Part shown: piece after piece, positions 6,674-13,429 of the stretch
Position numbering within the stretch: position 1 is the first letter of the stretch
How the letters are laid out: every line of letters starts with the position of its first letter
Assembly: GCA_003487005.1 (NCBI GenBank)
Contig: DNFG01000417.1
Span: forward strand, 451 to 13,965
Direction: 5' to 3'
DNA: 13,515 nt
Source: Bryobacterales bacterium
GTDB taxonomy: Bacteria; Acidobacteriota; Terriglobia; Bryobacterales; Bryobacteraceae
Position numbers and translations under genes: made by a program
Notes under the pieces: generated by a model
Seen by the model: only the letters and a program-made list of their open reading frames with translations
Databases searched by the model: none
What the model was told of the DNA's origin: nothing

Positions 6674-7123
6674 ATGCTGCGTATTTTTCCGCTCTGGATG
6701 GCATTGTTAACGCCTGCGTTGGGGCAGTTGCGGGAGGTGACGATTGAACTGCGGCCGACGGAGTGCGTCACTTGCACGGAATCGCTGCCGGAGCGGATGA
6801 AGCGGGTGCGCGGCGTGGCGGGGGCGGAGATGCAGGAGACGCCGGTGCGGGTGATTGTGCGGCTGGAGACCGGGAATCGCGTGCGGCTGACGCGATTGTT
6901 GGATGTGGTGCGGCAGGACGGGACGGGCATCGTGAAGGTGGCGCTGCGGGCGGCGGGTGAATTGTTTGAGGAGGGCGGATGGCGGTTCCGGGTGCTGGCG
7001 GGGGACCGGGCGCTCGAGTGGCGGGGCGTGGCGCCGGCGAAACCGGGTCGCGCGGTGGTGTCGGGATGGCTGGCGGCGCCATTCGAGGCGATCGAAGTGG
7101 AGTCCGTGGAGGTGGAGCCGTGA
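6674..7123 (+). CDS. Small exported protein with CxxC heavy-metal-associated-like domain
   Basis: A 149-residue protein with an N-terminal signal peptide (about 1-18, MLRIFPLWMALLTPALGQ). Residues about 20-85 resemble a heavy-metal-associated (HMA) ferredoxin-like fold: a first strand REVTIELRP, then ECVTC (Cys31, Cys34), a helix SLPERMKRVRGV, strand AGAEMQ, strand RVIVRLE, and a second helix RLTRLLDVVRQ. That order and the CxxC position match copper chaperones, although the usual methionine before the first Cys is absent. The C-terminal half is unassigned and strand-rich. If metal is bound it would be outside the cytoplasm. The gene sits 18 bp after the TPR regulator and overlaps the SDR start by GTGA. 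The signal peptide is confident; the HMA assignment is a pattern-based inference and a divergent, non-metal-binding relative is possible. Confidence 0.7.
   Translation: MLRIFPLWMALLTPALGQLREVTIELRPTECVTCTESLPERMKRVRGVAGAEMQETPVRVIVRLETGNRVRLTRLLDVVRQDGTGIVKVALRAAGELFEEGGWRFRVLAGDRALEWRGVAPAKPGRAVVSGWLAAPFEAIEVESVEVEP
7108..7112 (+). promoter_or_regulatory. Shine-Dalgarno fixing the SDR GTG start
   Basis: GGAGG lies 7 bases before the GTG at 7120, inside the end of the preceding gene. Together with the GTGA overlap it decides this start over upstream in-frame alternatives. Confidence 0.7.
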
Positions 7124-7935
7124 AGATCCGGAAGGCGGCGATAACCGGCGGGTCATCGGGGCTGGGCGAGGAGTTCGCACGGCAACTGGCGGCGGGGGGG
7201 ACGAATCTGATCCTGGCGGCGCGGCGGCGGGACCGGCTGGACCAGGTGAAGGCGGAGATCGAGGGGCAGTTCGGAGTGAAGGTGGAGGTGGTGGTCTGCG
7301 ACCTCGCCGACGACGCGCAATCGGCGGCGCTGGCGGCGCGGTTGGCGGAGGAAGCTGAGTTGGATCTGCTGGTCAACAACGCCGGGTTCGGCACGCTGGG
7401 CCTGTATCACGAAACGGACTTCGCGCGGCAGGAAGCGATGCTGCGGGTGCATGTGCTGGCGACGATGCGGCTGACGCGGGCGGTGCTGCCGGGGATGATC
7501 GCGCGGAGGGCGGGAGCGGTAGTGAATGTGAGTTCGGTGGCGGGGTACTGGCGGAGCGCGCAGAACGTAATGTACTGCTCGACGAAAGGATGGATGAACG
7601 ATTTCACGGAGGGGCTGCGGCTGGAGTTGGATCAGTTGGATTCGCCGGTGGTGGTGCAGGCGCTTTGTCCGGGATTTACGTACAGCGAGTTTCATGACAC
7701 GCTGGGCGTGGATCGCGGCAATGTGCCGAAAGGATTCTGGATGCAGGCGGATTTCGTGGTGGGTGAGTCGCTGAAATCGCTCGGAAGCGGGCGGGTTTTT
7801 GTGATTCCGGGGTGGAGGTACCGGTTGGTGGCGAGGCTGGCGGAATGGCTGCCGGCGCGCTGGCGGATGGCGCTGGAGAGGCGGTCGCCGCACAAGCGGA
7901 GGAAGGCGGGAGCGCTGACGCCGAACCTGAAGTAG
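7120..7935 (+). CDS. Short-chain dehydrogenase/reductase (SDR), classical type
   Basis: A 271-residue oxidoreductase starting at GTG 7120. It shows the NAD(P)-binding loop TGGSSGLG (9-16), the acidic turn CDLAD (60-64), NNAG (86-89), the catalytic Ser in VNVSS (135-139), and the YxxxK pair Tyr152/Lys156 (YCSTK). AARRRDRL (33-40) after the second strand, rich in Arg, favours NADP(H). Beyond residue about 225 there is a basic tail with a hydrophobic stretch, as in DltE/YqjQ-type SDRs. The substrate is unknown. The start overlaps the stop of the HMA-like gene (GTGA) and has a good Shine-Dalgarno, so the two are translationally coupled. It is probably a short operon with the regulator upstream, though the biochemical link to an exported CxxC protein is unclear. 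Confidence 0.92.
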   Translation: MKIRKAAITGGSSGLGEEFARQLAAGGTNLILAARRRDRLDQVKAEIEGQFGVKVEVVVCDLADDAQSAALAARLAEEAELDLLVNNAGFGTLGLYHETDFARQEAMLRVHVLATMRLTRAVLPGMIARRAGAVVNVSSVAGYWRSAQNVMYCSTKGWMNDFTEGLRLELDQLDSPVVVQALCPGFTYSEFHDTLGVDRGNVPKGFWMQADFVVGESLKSLGSGRVFVIPGWRYRLVARLAEWLPARWRMALERRSPHKRRKAGALTPNLK

Positions 7936-7961
7936 CGGGAGAGAGACCCGGCGAGCGTGGG

Positions 7962-7967
7962 TACAGT
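7962..7967 (+). promoter_or_regulatory. Possible -10 element giving a leaderless mRNA (barrel gene)
   Basis: TACAGT (4 of 6 to consensus) ends 7 bases before the ATG at 7974, in the 38-bp gap after the SDR gene. The predicted transcript starts on or beside the start codon. No Shine-Dalgarno is visible. Confidence 0.35.
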
Positions 7968-7973
7968 AGTGGT

Positions 7974-8555
7974 ATGAAGATTGTCTGGCTGTTTCTTCTG
8001 CTGCCCGTGCTGGGCGCGGCGCAGAGCCTGCACTGGGGCTTCCTGGGCGGCACTGCGATCCAGACCCCCTACTTTCCGCAGATCAATGAGGGGATTTCGC
8101 TGACCCCGGGAGCACTGGTTGAATTCCGGCTGCCGGGGCGATTCGCGGTGGAGGCGAACGCGCTCTACCGGCGGCAGGGCTACGCAGGGCCTTTTCAACT
8201 GGACCCGGAGCGCGACGACGTGGTGGGCGGGATCACGAGCCGGTCGAACGTCTTCGACGTCCCGGTGCTGGGCAAGTACCGGCATCCGGTGCTGGATTTC
8301 GTGAATGTGTTCGCGACCTCAGGCTTCGTGCGGCGGTGGCGCACGGAGAGTTTCCGGGTGAGCGGGGCGCGCGGTTCGGATGTGCCGGTGCCCACATTTC
8401 CGGACGAACGCACACGGCAGAATGGCTTCGCCATCGGCGGCGGCGTGGAACTGGACGGCGGAACGCTGCGGATGTCGATCGGCTACCGCTATTCGCGGCT
8501 GGGCGAATTCCGCCACGACAAATCGCACGACGTGCTGGTCAGCTTCATTTTCTGA
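7974..8555 (+). CDS. Small outer-membrane beta-barrel protein
   Basis: A 193-residue protein from the ATG at 7974, with a clear signal peptide (MKIVWLFLLLPVLGAAQS, cleavage expected near Ala16 or Ser18). The rest is alternating, aromatic-rich strand sequence with Gly-containing turns: GALVEFRLPGRFAVEANALYRR, VPVLGKYRH, NVFATSGFVRRWR, FAIGGGVELDGGTLRMSIGYRYSRL. It ends DVLVSFIF, with a terminal Phe and alternate hydrophobics as expected for recognition by the Bam machinery. This resembles the 8-stranded OmpA/OmpW-like or PorT-like barrels common as unknown proteins in Acidobacteria and Bacteroidetes. Earlier in-frame starts (from 7812) would put the signal peptide inside the protein and are rejected. 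It converges on the aldo/keto reductase gene with only 12 bp between the stops. The specific role is unknown. Confidence 0.82.
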   Translation: MKIVWLFLLLPVLGAAQSLHWGFLGGTAIQTPYFPQINEGISLTPGALVEFRLPGRFAVEANALYRRQGYAGPFQLDPERDDVVGGITSRSNVFDVPVLGKYRHPVLDFVNVFATSGFVRRWRTESFRVSGARGSDVPVPTFPDERTRQNGFAIGGGVELDGGTLRMSIGYRYSRLGEFRHDKSHDVLVSFIF

Positions 8556-8567
8556 AGCCAGGCGAGT

Positions 8568-9497
8568 TCACGCGCGGAAGATGGGCTCGGCCTTCGCGGT
8601 GCGGCTTCTGAGTTCTGCCAGTTCGGCCGGGCCGAGCTTCGGCAGCGGCGCGGCAGCGAGATCCATGGCGAGGTCGAAGAGGCGCTCGTCACCGGGAGGG
8701 ATGGCGGCGGTGATCTCCTGATTGAGCGTGAACCGGAGCGCGAGTTGCGCGAGTTCGCGGTTGTCAACCGGTTCATACCAGCACTTGCGGTACTTGCGAT
8801 CCGCGCGCGCGAGGTCCTTCGGCCACTGCCCGAGCGCCATCGCCTTGAGCGCCAGACGAGCCATGCCTTTCTGTTTGGCCTTCGCGAGAATTTGGGGACC
8901 AAAGCCGCCCTTGTCCCACGCGGCGAAGTTGACGGGGAAGAGCACGGAGTCGAGCGGGAGGGCGTCCATCAGCTTGAGCGCAGCCTCGGCGTGATGCGCG
9001 GAGAAGCCGAGGAATCGCACTTTGCCTTCCTTCTTCAACTTCACGAAATACTCTCCGGCGCCGCCGGGGGCGAGGATCTTCTCGACATCCTCCATCGAGC
9101 CGACGGCATGGAACTGGTAGAGGTCGAAGTGGTCGGTGTGGAGGCGGCGGAGGGATTCTTCGAACTCGACCTGCGCGCCTTGGGCATCGCGCCGCTGGGT
9201 TTTCTCGGCGAGGAAGGCCCGCTTGCGGAAGGGCTTCAGCGCGATGCCGAGTTGCTTTTCGGCTTCACCCGCGGCGTAACTGGGGGCGACATCGTAGTAG
9301 TTCACGCCGCGATCAAACGCGGCAGCAACGCGGCGGTCGGCCTCGCTCTGAGGCATCGCGGTAACGACGATGCCGCCGAAGCCAATCACGGAAAGCTCGA
9401 CACCGTCTTTGTACGGGCGCTTGGGCAGCGGCGCCGCCGCGCCCTGCGCTGCGGCCGCGGCCATGGTGCCGATCACGATCTCACGCCGGTTCATCAT
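8568..9497 (-). CDS. Aldo/keto reductase with Tat-type leader
   Basis: A 309-residue reductase from the ATG at 9497. The N-terminus MMNRREIVIGTMAAAAAQ looks like a twin-arginine leader, implying export with NADP(H) bound. The AKR barrel follows: ELSVIGFGG, then the catalytic tetrad Asp69 (NYYDVAPSY), Tyr74, Lys99 (LAEKT) and His130 (LYQFHAV). Later blocks GKVRFLGFSAHH and LRFTLNQEITAAIPPG also fit. It is close in style to the oxidoreductases often found in Acidobacteria and Planctomycetes beside sugar enzymes. The start is decided by AAAGGAG with 10 bases to the ATG; the longer reading from 9521 would begin within the hairpin and upstream of the Tat motif. The adjacent ATG at 9494 is also possible. 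The gene follows pheT by about 35 bp on the same strand. The substrate is unknown. Confidence 0.9.
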   Translation of the reverse strand: MMNRREIVIGTMAAAAAQGAAAPLPKRPYKDGVELSVIGFGGIVVTAMPQSEADRRVAAAFDRGVNYYDVAPSYAAGEAEKQLGIALKPFRKRAFLAEKTQRRDAQGAQVEFEESLRRLHTDHFDLYQFHAVGSMEDVEKILAPGGAGEYFVKLKKEGKVRFLGFSAHHAEAALKLMDALPLDSVLFPVNFAAWDKGGFGPQILAKAKQKGMARLALKAMALGQWPKDLARADRKYRKCWYEPVDNRELAQLALRFTLNQEITAAIPPGDERLFDLAMDLAAAPLPKLGPAELAELRSRTAKAEPIFRA

Positions 9498-9521
9498 GGG
9501 GCAAATGCTCCTTTGCCCCAT
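9496..9521 (-). promoter_or_regulatory. Perfect 10-bp hairpin holding the AKR ribosome binding site
   Basis: On the minus strand ATGGGGCAAA is followed by a six-base loop GGAGCA and TTTGCCCCAT, a perfect 10-bp inverted repeat. The Shine-Dalgarno core GGAG lies in the loop, and the last two stem bases are the A and U of the AUG at 9497. It begins 11 bases after the pheT stop. There is no U-tract after the stem, so a classical intrinsic terminator is unlikely. It could be a translation-control stem, an mRNA 3'-end protector for pheT, or a DNA operator. Confidence 0.8.
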
Positions 9522-9532
9522 AGACTAACCCA

Positions 9533-11872
9533 TCAGGCGCGCAACTCAAAGCCCTGAGCGCGGAGTGCATCCATGACGCCGTTCCGGATGGCCGTGAGTT
9601 CCTCGTTGCCGAAGGTGTGGTCGGAGGCGGAAACAGTGATCCGGAAGCTGAGGCTCTGCTGATCTTCGCGCAGCGGCTGACCACGATAGCTGTAGAGGTA
9701 GTCGACGCCATCGCAGCAGGCACCCGTGGCGGCGCGAATCCGCTCACTCAGATCGCCGGCGAGGACACGCAGACCGGCGACGACGGAGAGGTCGAAGGCG
9801 CTCGACGGGAACCGGCGCAACGGCTGGTAGCGCTTCGGCGCGGGCCCCATTTCATGGGCCTTGCGCAGGTCGAGATCGAGGACCGCCGCCCGGCCTGCTT
9901 CAACAAGCGAGGGGTGGAGTTCATACAAGCGGCCCAGCGGTTCGCCGCGCCATTCGAGCACGGCCGAGCGCGCGGGATGTTCGTAGCCCAGCGCTTCCGC
10001 GGGCCGCGCCGTTATCCCGGGCAGCAGACATTCGGCGAGCCGCTTCAATTCCAGCAGCGCCGCCGAGCCATCGCCCTGTTTGCGATAGAGCGCGGCCATG
10101 AAGTGGGGCACTTCGTCCGGCAGTGCGCCGGTCCGCTTGTGGATCTCGTTGCCGATCTCAAAGAGTCGAAACTCCTCGAACCGCTTCGCATTCTCGACAA
10201 GATTGCGATGCATTCCGGGCAGGAGGCTGACCCGCATCAAACCCTGCTCGATCGAAATCGGGTTGGCGACGCGCAGATGATCCGAAGGCTCCATGCCGAA
10301 GCGGCGCGCCATCTCTTCGCTGACGAACGAGTAATTGGAGACCTCGGTGAAGCCCTGCGCGGCCGCCATGGCGCGGACTTCGTGATGATAGAGCCGCTCG
10401 TGATTGACCCAGGGGCGGCGGACCGGCTGTTGCGGCGCCTCGAGCGGCACTTCGGCATAACCGATGATCCGGCCGATCTCTTCGAGCAGATCGTCCTTGA
10501 TGGTGACATCTTTCGTCGCGCGCCAGGAGGGAACATGCACTGCAAACACGCCGGGTTCCGGCTCCTCGACGCGGAATTCGAGCGATTCAAGAATGGCCCG
10601 GACTCGCTCGGACGGCACGGCGAGGCCAAGCTTCCTTTCGAGCCAGTCCAACGGCAGGCGAATCGGCTCGCGGGACGCGGGCGGCTGCCAGGCGTCGATC
10701 AGCCCGCCCACGAGGCGGATGCCGGGCGAGACCTCCTCGAACAGCGCGATGGCGCGGGCGAGCGCGCGCGTCGTGTTTACGGGGTCCTGCGCCTTCTCGA
10801 AGCGCATCGAGGCGTCGGTGCGGAGTTTGAGTTCGGACGAAGTCTTGCGGATCGTCGCGGCATCGAAATTCGCGCTTTCAAGCACGATCCGCTTCGTGCC
10901 CCCGCTGATGGCGCTGCCCGCGCCGCCGATGACGCCGCCGAGGGCGATGGCGCCCTCGGCATCAGCGATCACGATGTGGCGCGGCGCCAGCGTGTAGGTT
11001 TCTCCGTTCAGAGCGTCAAAGGACTCGCCCTCCTTCGCGCGGCGAACGAAGATCTTGTGCCCGCGCAATCTGTCCATATCGAAGGCGTGCATGGGCTGCG
11101 CAAGTTCGGCCATGATCAGGTTTGTCACGTCGACGATGTTCGAGATTGGGTTCATGTCGAGCGCTTCGAGCCGCGCCTGAAGCCAGGCGGGTGAAGGACC
11201 AACCGTCACGTTCTCGAAGACGAGCGCCGAATACCGGGGCGCGGCCGTGTAGTCTTCGATCTCGACCGACCAGTCGTGGCCGGGCGCGGGCAGGAGCGTC
11301 ACGTCCACGGGATCCTTGAGGACAAGCCCGGAGAAGGCCGCCACTTCACGCGCCATCCCGTGATGGCCCCAGAGATCGGGGCGATGGGTCAGGCTCTTGT
11401 TGTCGACTTCGATGACGGCGTCGGGCGCGGCGATGGCGGCGCCGGGCGCGGTGTCCGCGGGTAGTTCCAGAATGCCGTCCGCGTCGCGATTCAGGCCGAG
11501 TTCGGCGCCGGAGGCGAGCATGCCGTCACTTTCGACGCCCGCGATGACGGCCTTGCGAATCTCCTTGCCCGCGAGCATGACGCCCGCCGGGACGTAAGCC
11601 GTGACGAGGCCAACGCGGCAGTTGGGCGCACCGCAAACCACCTGCTTTTCGCCGTGCTCGGGACCAGCGTCGATGCGCGCGCACACGTTGTGAGAGCCTT
11701 CGACGGGTGTCACCGCCAGCACCCGCGCGGCGCAAACGCGCGCCAACCAGGGCGCGAACGGCTCGACGCCCTCGCATTCGGCGGTCTTCATCGTAATCAG
11801 CGCGGTGACTTCTTCCGGCGTGCCCGTCAGGCCCGGCACAAGTTCGCGCAGCCATTCGTAGGAAAACTTCAC
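9533..11872 (-). CDS. pheT: Phenylalanine--tRNA ligase beta subunit
   Basis: A 779-residue beta chain of the cytoplasmic alpha2-beta2 PheRS that charges tRNA-Phe; the length is normal. The order of domains is complete: an N-terminal piece (MKFSYEWLREL), the EMAP-like tRNA-binding domain (about 41-150, with VVCGAPNCRVG and GVESDGMLASGAELGL), the B3/B4 editing region (about 210-385, with NIVDVTNLIMAELAQPMHAFD), the B5 domain (about 400-475, with DVTIKDDLLEEIGRIIGY), the catalytic-like module, and the C-terminal anticodon-binding FDX-ACB domain (about 688-779, RRFPSSAFDLSVV). The start is GTG at 11872, with GAGGAG nine bases upstream that itself overlaps the pheS stop. The gap to pheS is 13 bp, so the two are one operon. 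Certain identification. Confidence 0.97.
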   Translation of the reverse strand: MKFSYEWLRELVPGLTGTPEEVTALITMKTAECEGVEPFAPWLARVCAARVLAVTPVEGSHNVCARIDAGPEHGEKQVVCGAPNCRVGLVTAYVPAGVMLAGKEIRKAVIAGVESDGMLASGAELGLNRDADGILELPADTAPGAAIAAPDAVIEVDNKSLTHRPDLWGHHGMAREVAAFSGLVLKDPVDVTLLPAPGHDWSVEIEDYTAAPRYSALVFENVTVGPSPAWLQARLEALDMNPISNIVDVTNLIMAELAQPMHAFDMDRLRGHKIFVRRAKEGESFDALNGETYTLAPRHIVIADAEGAIALGGVIGGAGSAISGGTKRIVLESANFDAATIRKTSSELKLRTDASMRFEKAQDPVNTTRALARAIALFEEVSPGIRLVGGLIDAWQPPASREPIRLPLDWLERKLGLAVPSERVRAILESLEFRVEEPEPGVFAVHVPSWRATKDVTIKDDLLEEIGRIIGYAEVPLEAPQQPVRRPWVNHERLYHHEVRAMAAAQGFTEVSNYSFVSEEMARRFGMEPSDHLRVANPISIEQGLMRVSLLPGMHRNLVENAKRFEEFRLFEIGNEIHKRTGALPDEVPHFMAALYRKQGDGSAALLELKRLAECLLPGITARPAEALGYEHPARSAVLEWRGEPLGRLYELHPSLVEAGRAAVLDLDLRKAHEMGPAPKRYQPLRRFPSSAFDLSVVAGLRVLAGDLSERIRAATGACCDGVDYLYSYRGQPLREDQQSLSFRITVSASDHTFGNEELTAIRNGVMDALRAQGFELRA

Positions 11873-11880
11873 GCTGGGTA

Positions 11881-11887
11881 GCTCCTC
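11881..11887 (-). promoter_or_regulatory. Shine-Dalgarno of pheT overlapping the pheS stop
   Basis: GAGGAGC on the minus strand, nine bases before the GTG start of pheT. Its first bases share the TGA of pheS (11888-11886). A strong site compensates for the GTG start and favours balanced synthesis of the two subunits. Confidence 0.75.
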
Positions 11888-12911
11888 AAAACTGCCGCAG
11901 GAAACGGAGGTCGCCCGCGGCCAGATGGCGGATGTCGTCGATGCCGTAACGCATCATCACCAGGCGGGTGAGCCCGAGGCCGAAGGCGAAGCCATTCCAC
12001 TGCTCGGGATCGAGGCCGCCCGCGCGGAGCACGTTGGGATGCACGAGACCACAGGGCAGCAGTTCCACCCAGCCACTCTGCTTGCACACCGCACAGCCCC
12101 GGCCATCGCACAACAGGCACTGAATATCGAGCTCGAAGCCCGGTTCGACGAAAGGAAAAAAGCCCGGCCGGAGGCGCACGGTGACTTCGCGGCCGAAGAT
12201 CGCCGCCAGCAGAGACTTCATGAAGTAAAGCATGTGGCCGACCGACACGTGCCGGTCCACCATCATGCCTTCGAGCTGATAGAACGTGTGCTCGTGCGAG
12301 GCGTCGAGTTCCTCGTTGCGGAACACGCGGCCCGGCGCGATGATGCGCAGCGGCGCGCCGAAGCGCTCCATCGCGCGCACCTGCACAGGCGAAGTGTGAG
12401 TGCGCAACAGGTGCCCGTCCTCCATCCAGAAGGTATCCTGGGCATCGCGCGCCGGATGCGCGGGCGGGATGTTGAGCGCGTCGAAGTTGTACCACTCGGT
12501 TTCGACCTCGGGTCCATCGACGACCGCGAAGCCGAGCGAGGTGAAGAGTTCCTCGAGTTCGTGCTGGATCTGGGTGAGCGGATGCAGTTTGCCGGGGCGG
12601 GGACCGGGCGCGGGCAGCGTGAGATCCAGCCATTCGCCGGACAGGCGGGCATCGAGGGCAGCGCGTTCAAAGCCGGCCTTGCGCGCTTCGTAGCGGGCTT
12701 CCAGGTTCTGCTTGACGCCGTTGAGCAGGCGGCCCACCTGCGCGCGCTCTTCGGGTGTCAGCTTGCTCATCTCCTTGCTGATGAGGGCCAGCGCGCCCTT
12801 GCGTCCGAGGAATTCGACGCGCGCGGCTTCCAGGTCATCGGCGGCGGCAGCCTGATCAAGCAGGGCGGCGGCACGGGCTTCGAGATCGGTGAGCGTTTCG
12901 GCGATGGTCAT
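11886..12911 (-). CDS. pheS: Phenylalanine--tRNA ligase alpha subunit
   Basis: A 341-residue catalytic subunit of PheRS, with the usual length. Residues 1-90 form the N-terminal coiled coil (RKGALALISKEMSKLTPEERA). Class II synthetase motifs follow: HPARDAQDTFW (152-162), TSPVQVRAM (173-181), motif 2 RVFRNEELDASHEHTFYQLEG (195-215) and motif 3 GFAFGLGLTRLVMMRYGIDDIR (307-328). Between 265 and 276 there is CLLCDGRGCAVC, a C-x2-C-x4-C-x2-C insert that probably binds zinc; it is present in PheS of several phyla and absent from that of E. coli. The start ATG at 12911 overlaps the stop of the preceding unknown gene (ATGA), and no Shine-Dalgarno is visible, so translation is probably coupled. It is followed at once by pheT. 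Certain identification. Confidence 0.97.
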   Translation of the reverse strand: MTIAETLTDLEARAAALLDQAAAADDLEAARVEFLGRKGALALISKEMSKLTPEERAQVGRLLNGVKQNLEARYEARKAGFERAALDARLSGEWLDLTLPAPGPRPGKLHPLTQIQHELEELFTSLGFAVVDGPEVETEWYNFDALNIPPAHPARDAQDTFWMEDGHLLRTHTSPVQVRAMERFGAPLRIIAPGRVFRNEELDASHEHTFYQLEGMMVDRHVSVGHMLYFMKSLLAAIFGREVTVRLRPGFFPFVEPGFELDIQCLLCDGRGCAVCKQSGWVELLPCGLVHPNVLRAGGLDPEQWNGFAFGLGLTRLVMMRYGIDDIRHLAAGDLRFLRQF

Positions 12912-13369
12912 TGAGCGGGGGTGAACAGGGTCGCGGCGCTGCCGGTTTCGACCCCGAGATGATTCAGATAGAACTGCACGACGCTGGCCGGGTATTTGTC
13001 CTTCAGCGCGTCGAAGGCACGCTGCTGCCAGCCTTCGGTGAGATGCCCGCTGAGGTCCTCGTCCTTGCCGAAGAAGCCGTCCTGGTGGGGCACGCCGAGG
13101 AAATCGAGCGCGGCGATGATCATCTCGAGATGGGACACGAGAATCGCCTGCGAGAGATCGGACGCCAGTTCGGCATCGCCCGCGCCGAGGCGCTCCCAAA
13201 GCCGGGGCGCGGCTTTGCGCAGAGCCTCGCCGTTCATCTTTGTGAGCCGCAGACGGACCTTGATCTGCTCGTACATCTGATAGGTCCGCAGCCGGCTGAT
13301 GGAAACGCGCTTCAACAGGTCAAGAAAGGTGCTCTCGCCGAGCGCCAGGAAAACGTCACTCAACTGCAT
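12908..13369 (-). CDS. Unknown helical protein translationally coupled to pheS
   Basis: A 153-residue protein from the ATG at 13369 that I do not recognise. It has no signal peptide or membrane segment. The predicted structure is mostly helical: FLDLLKRVSISRLRTYQMYEQIKVRLR, then basic and Leu-rich stretches, and a helical core ASDLSQAILVSHLEMIIAALDFLG (about 68-91). A polar loop (HQDGFFGKDEDLSGHL) and a helix (FDALKDKYPASVVQFYLNHLG) follow. A TTG at 13372 directly before the ATG is a less likely start. The stop overlaps the pheS ATG (ATGA), so it is the leading gene of a pheS–pheT operon and diverges from purA across 60 bp. Its codon use resembles pheS and pheT, supporting a real, resident gene. 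Its position suggests a housekeeping role, but none can be assigned. Confidence 0.8.
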   Translation of the reverse strand: MQLSDVFLALGESTFLDLLKRVSISRLRTYQMYEQIKVRLRLTKMNGEALRKAAPRLWERLGAGDAELASDLSQAILVSHLEMIIAALDFLGVPHQDGFFGKDEDLSGHLTEGWQQRAFDALKDKYPASVVQFYLNHLGVETGSAATLFTPAQ

Positions 13370-13402
13370 CAATCATGAGCGTAACATGGGCGGCGAGTGG
13401 GA

Positions 13403-13408
13403 TAAGAT
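13403..13408 (+). promoter_or_regulatory. Possible -10 element for purA
   Basis: TAAGAT (4 of 6 to consensus) ends 22 bases before the purA ATG, in the 60-bp divergent region. A GAGGG at 13410-13414 is rather far from the ATG to act as a Shine-Dalgarno. The support is weak. Confidence 0.25.
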
Positions 13409-13429
13409 AGAGGGTTTGGTCACCGAATC

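Noticed and set aside
6979..7119. Longer SDR reading from an upstream start
   Set aside because: It would overlap the HMA-like gene by about 145 bp and precede the Rossmann strand with Gly/Arg-rich sequence; GTG 7120 has a GGAGG seven bases upstream.
9498..9521. Upstream ATG (9521) for the aldo/keto reductase
   Set aside because: It lies in the 5' arm of the hairpin, lacks a Shine-Dalgarno and would place residues before the Tat motif; the ATG at 9497 has AAAGGAG at good spacing.
9496..9535. Hairpin after pheT as an intrinsic terminator
   Set aside because: The stem is not followed by a T-tract; the next bases on the minus strand are the AKR start codons.
9617..11194. 525-codon plus-strand frame antisense to pheT
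   Set aside because: No recognisable domain; pheT on the other strand is certain, and long antisense frames are expected at this GC content.
11925..12914. 329-codon plus-strand frame antisense to pheS
   Set aside because: Antisense to a certain gene; no family features.
13370..13429. T-box or Phe-leader attenuator before the pheS operon
   Set aside because: The divergent region is only 60 bp, too short for a T-box, and no Phe-rich leader peptide or terminator is visible.
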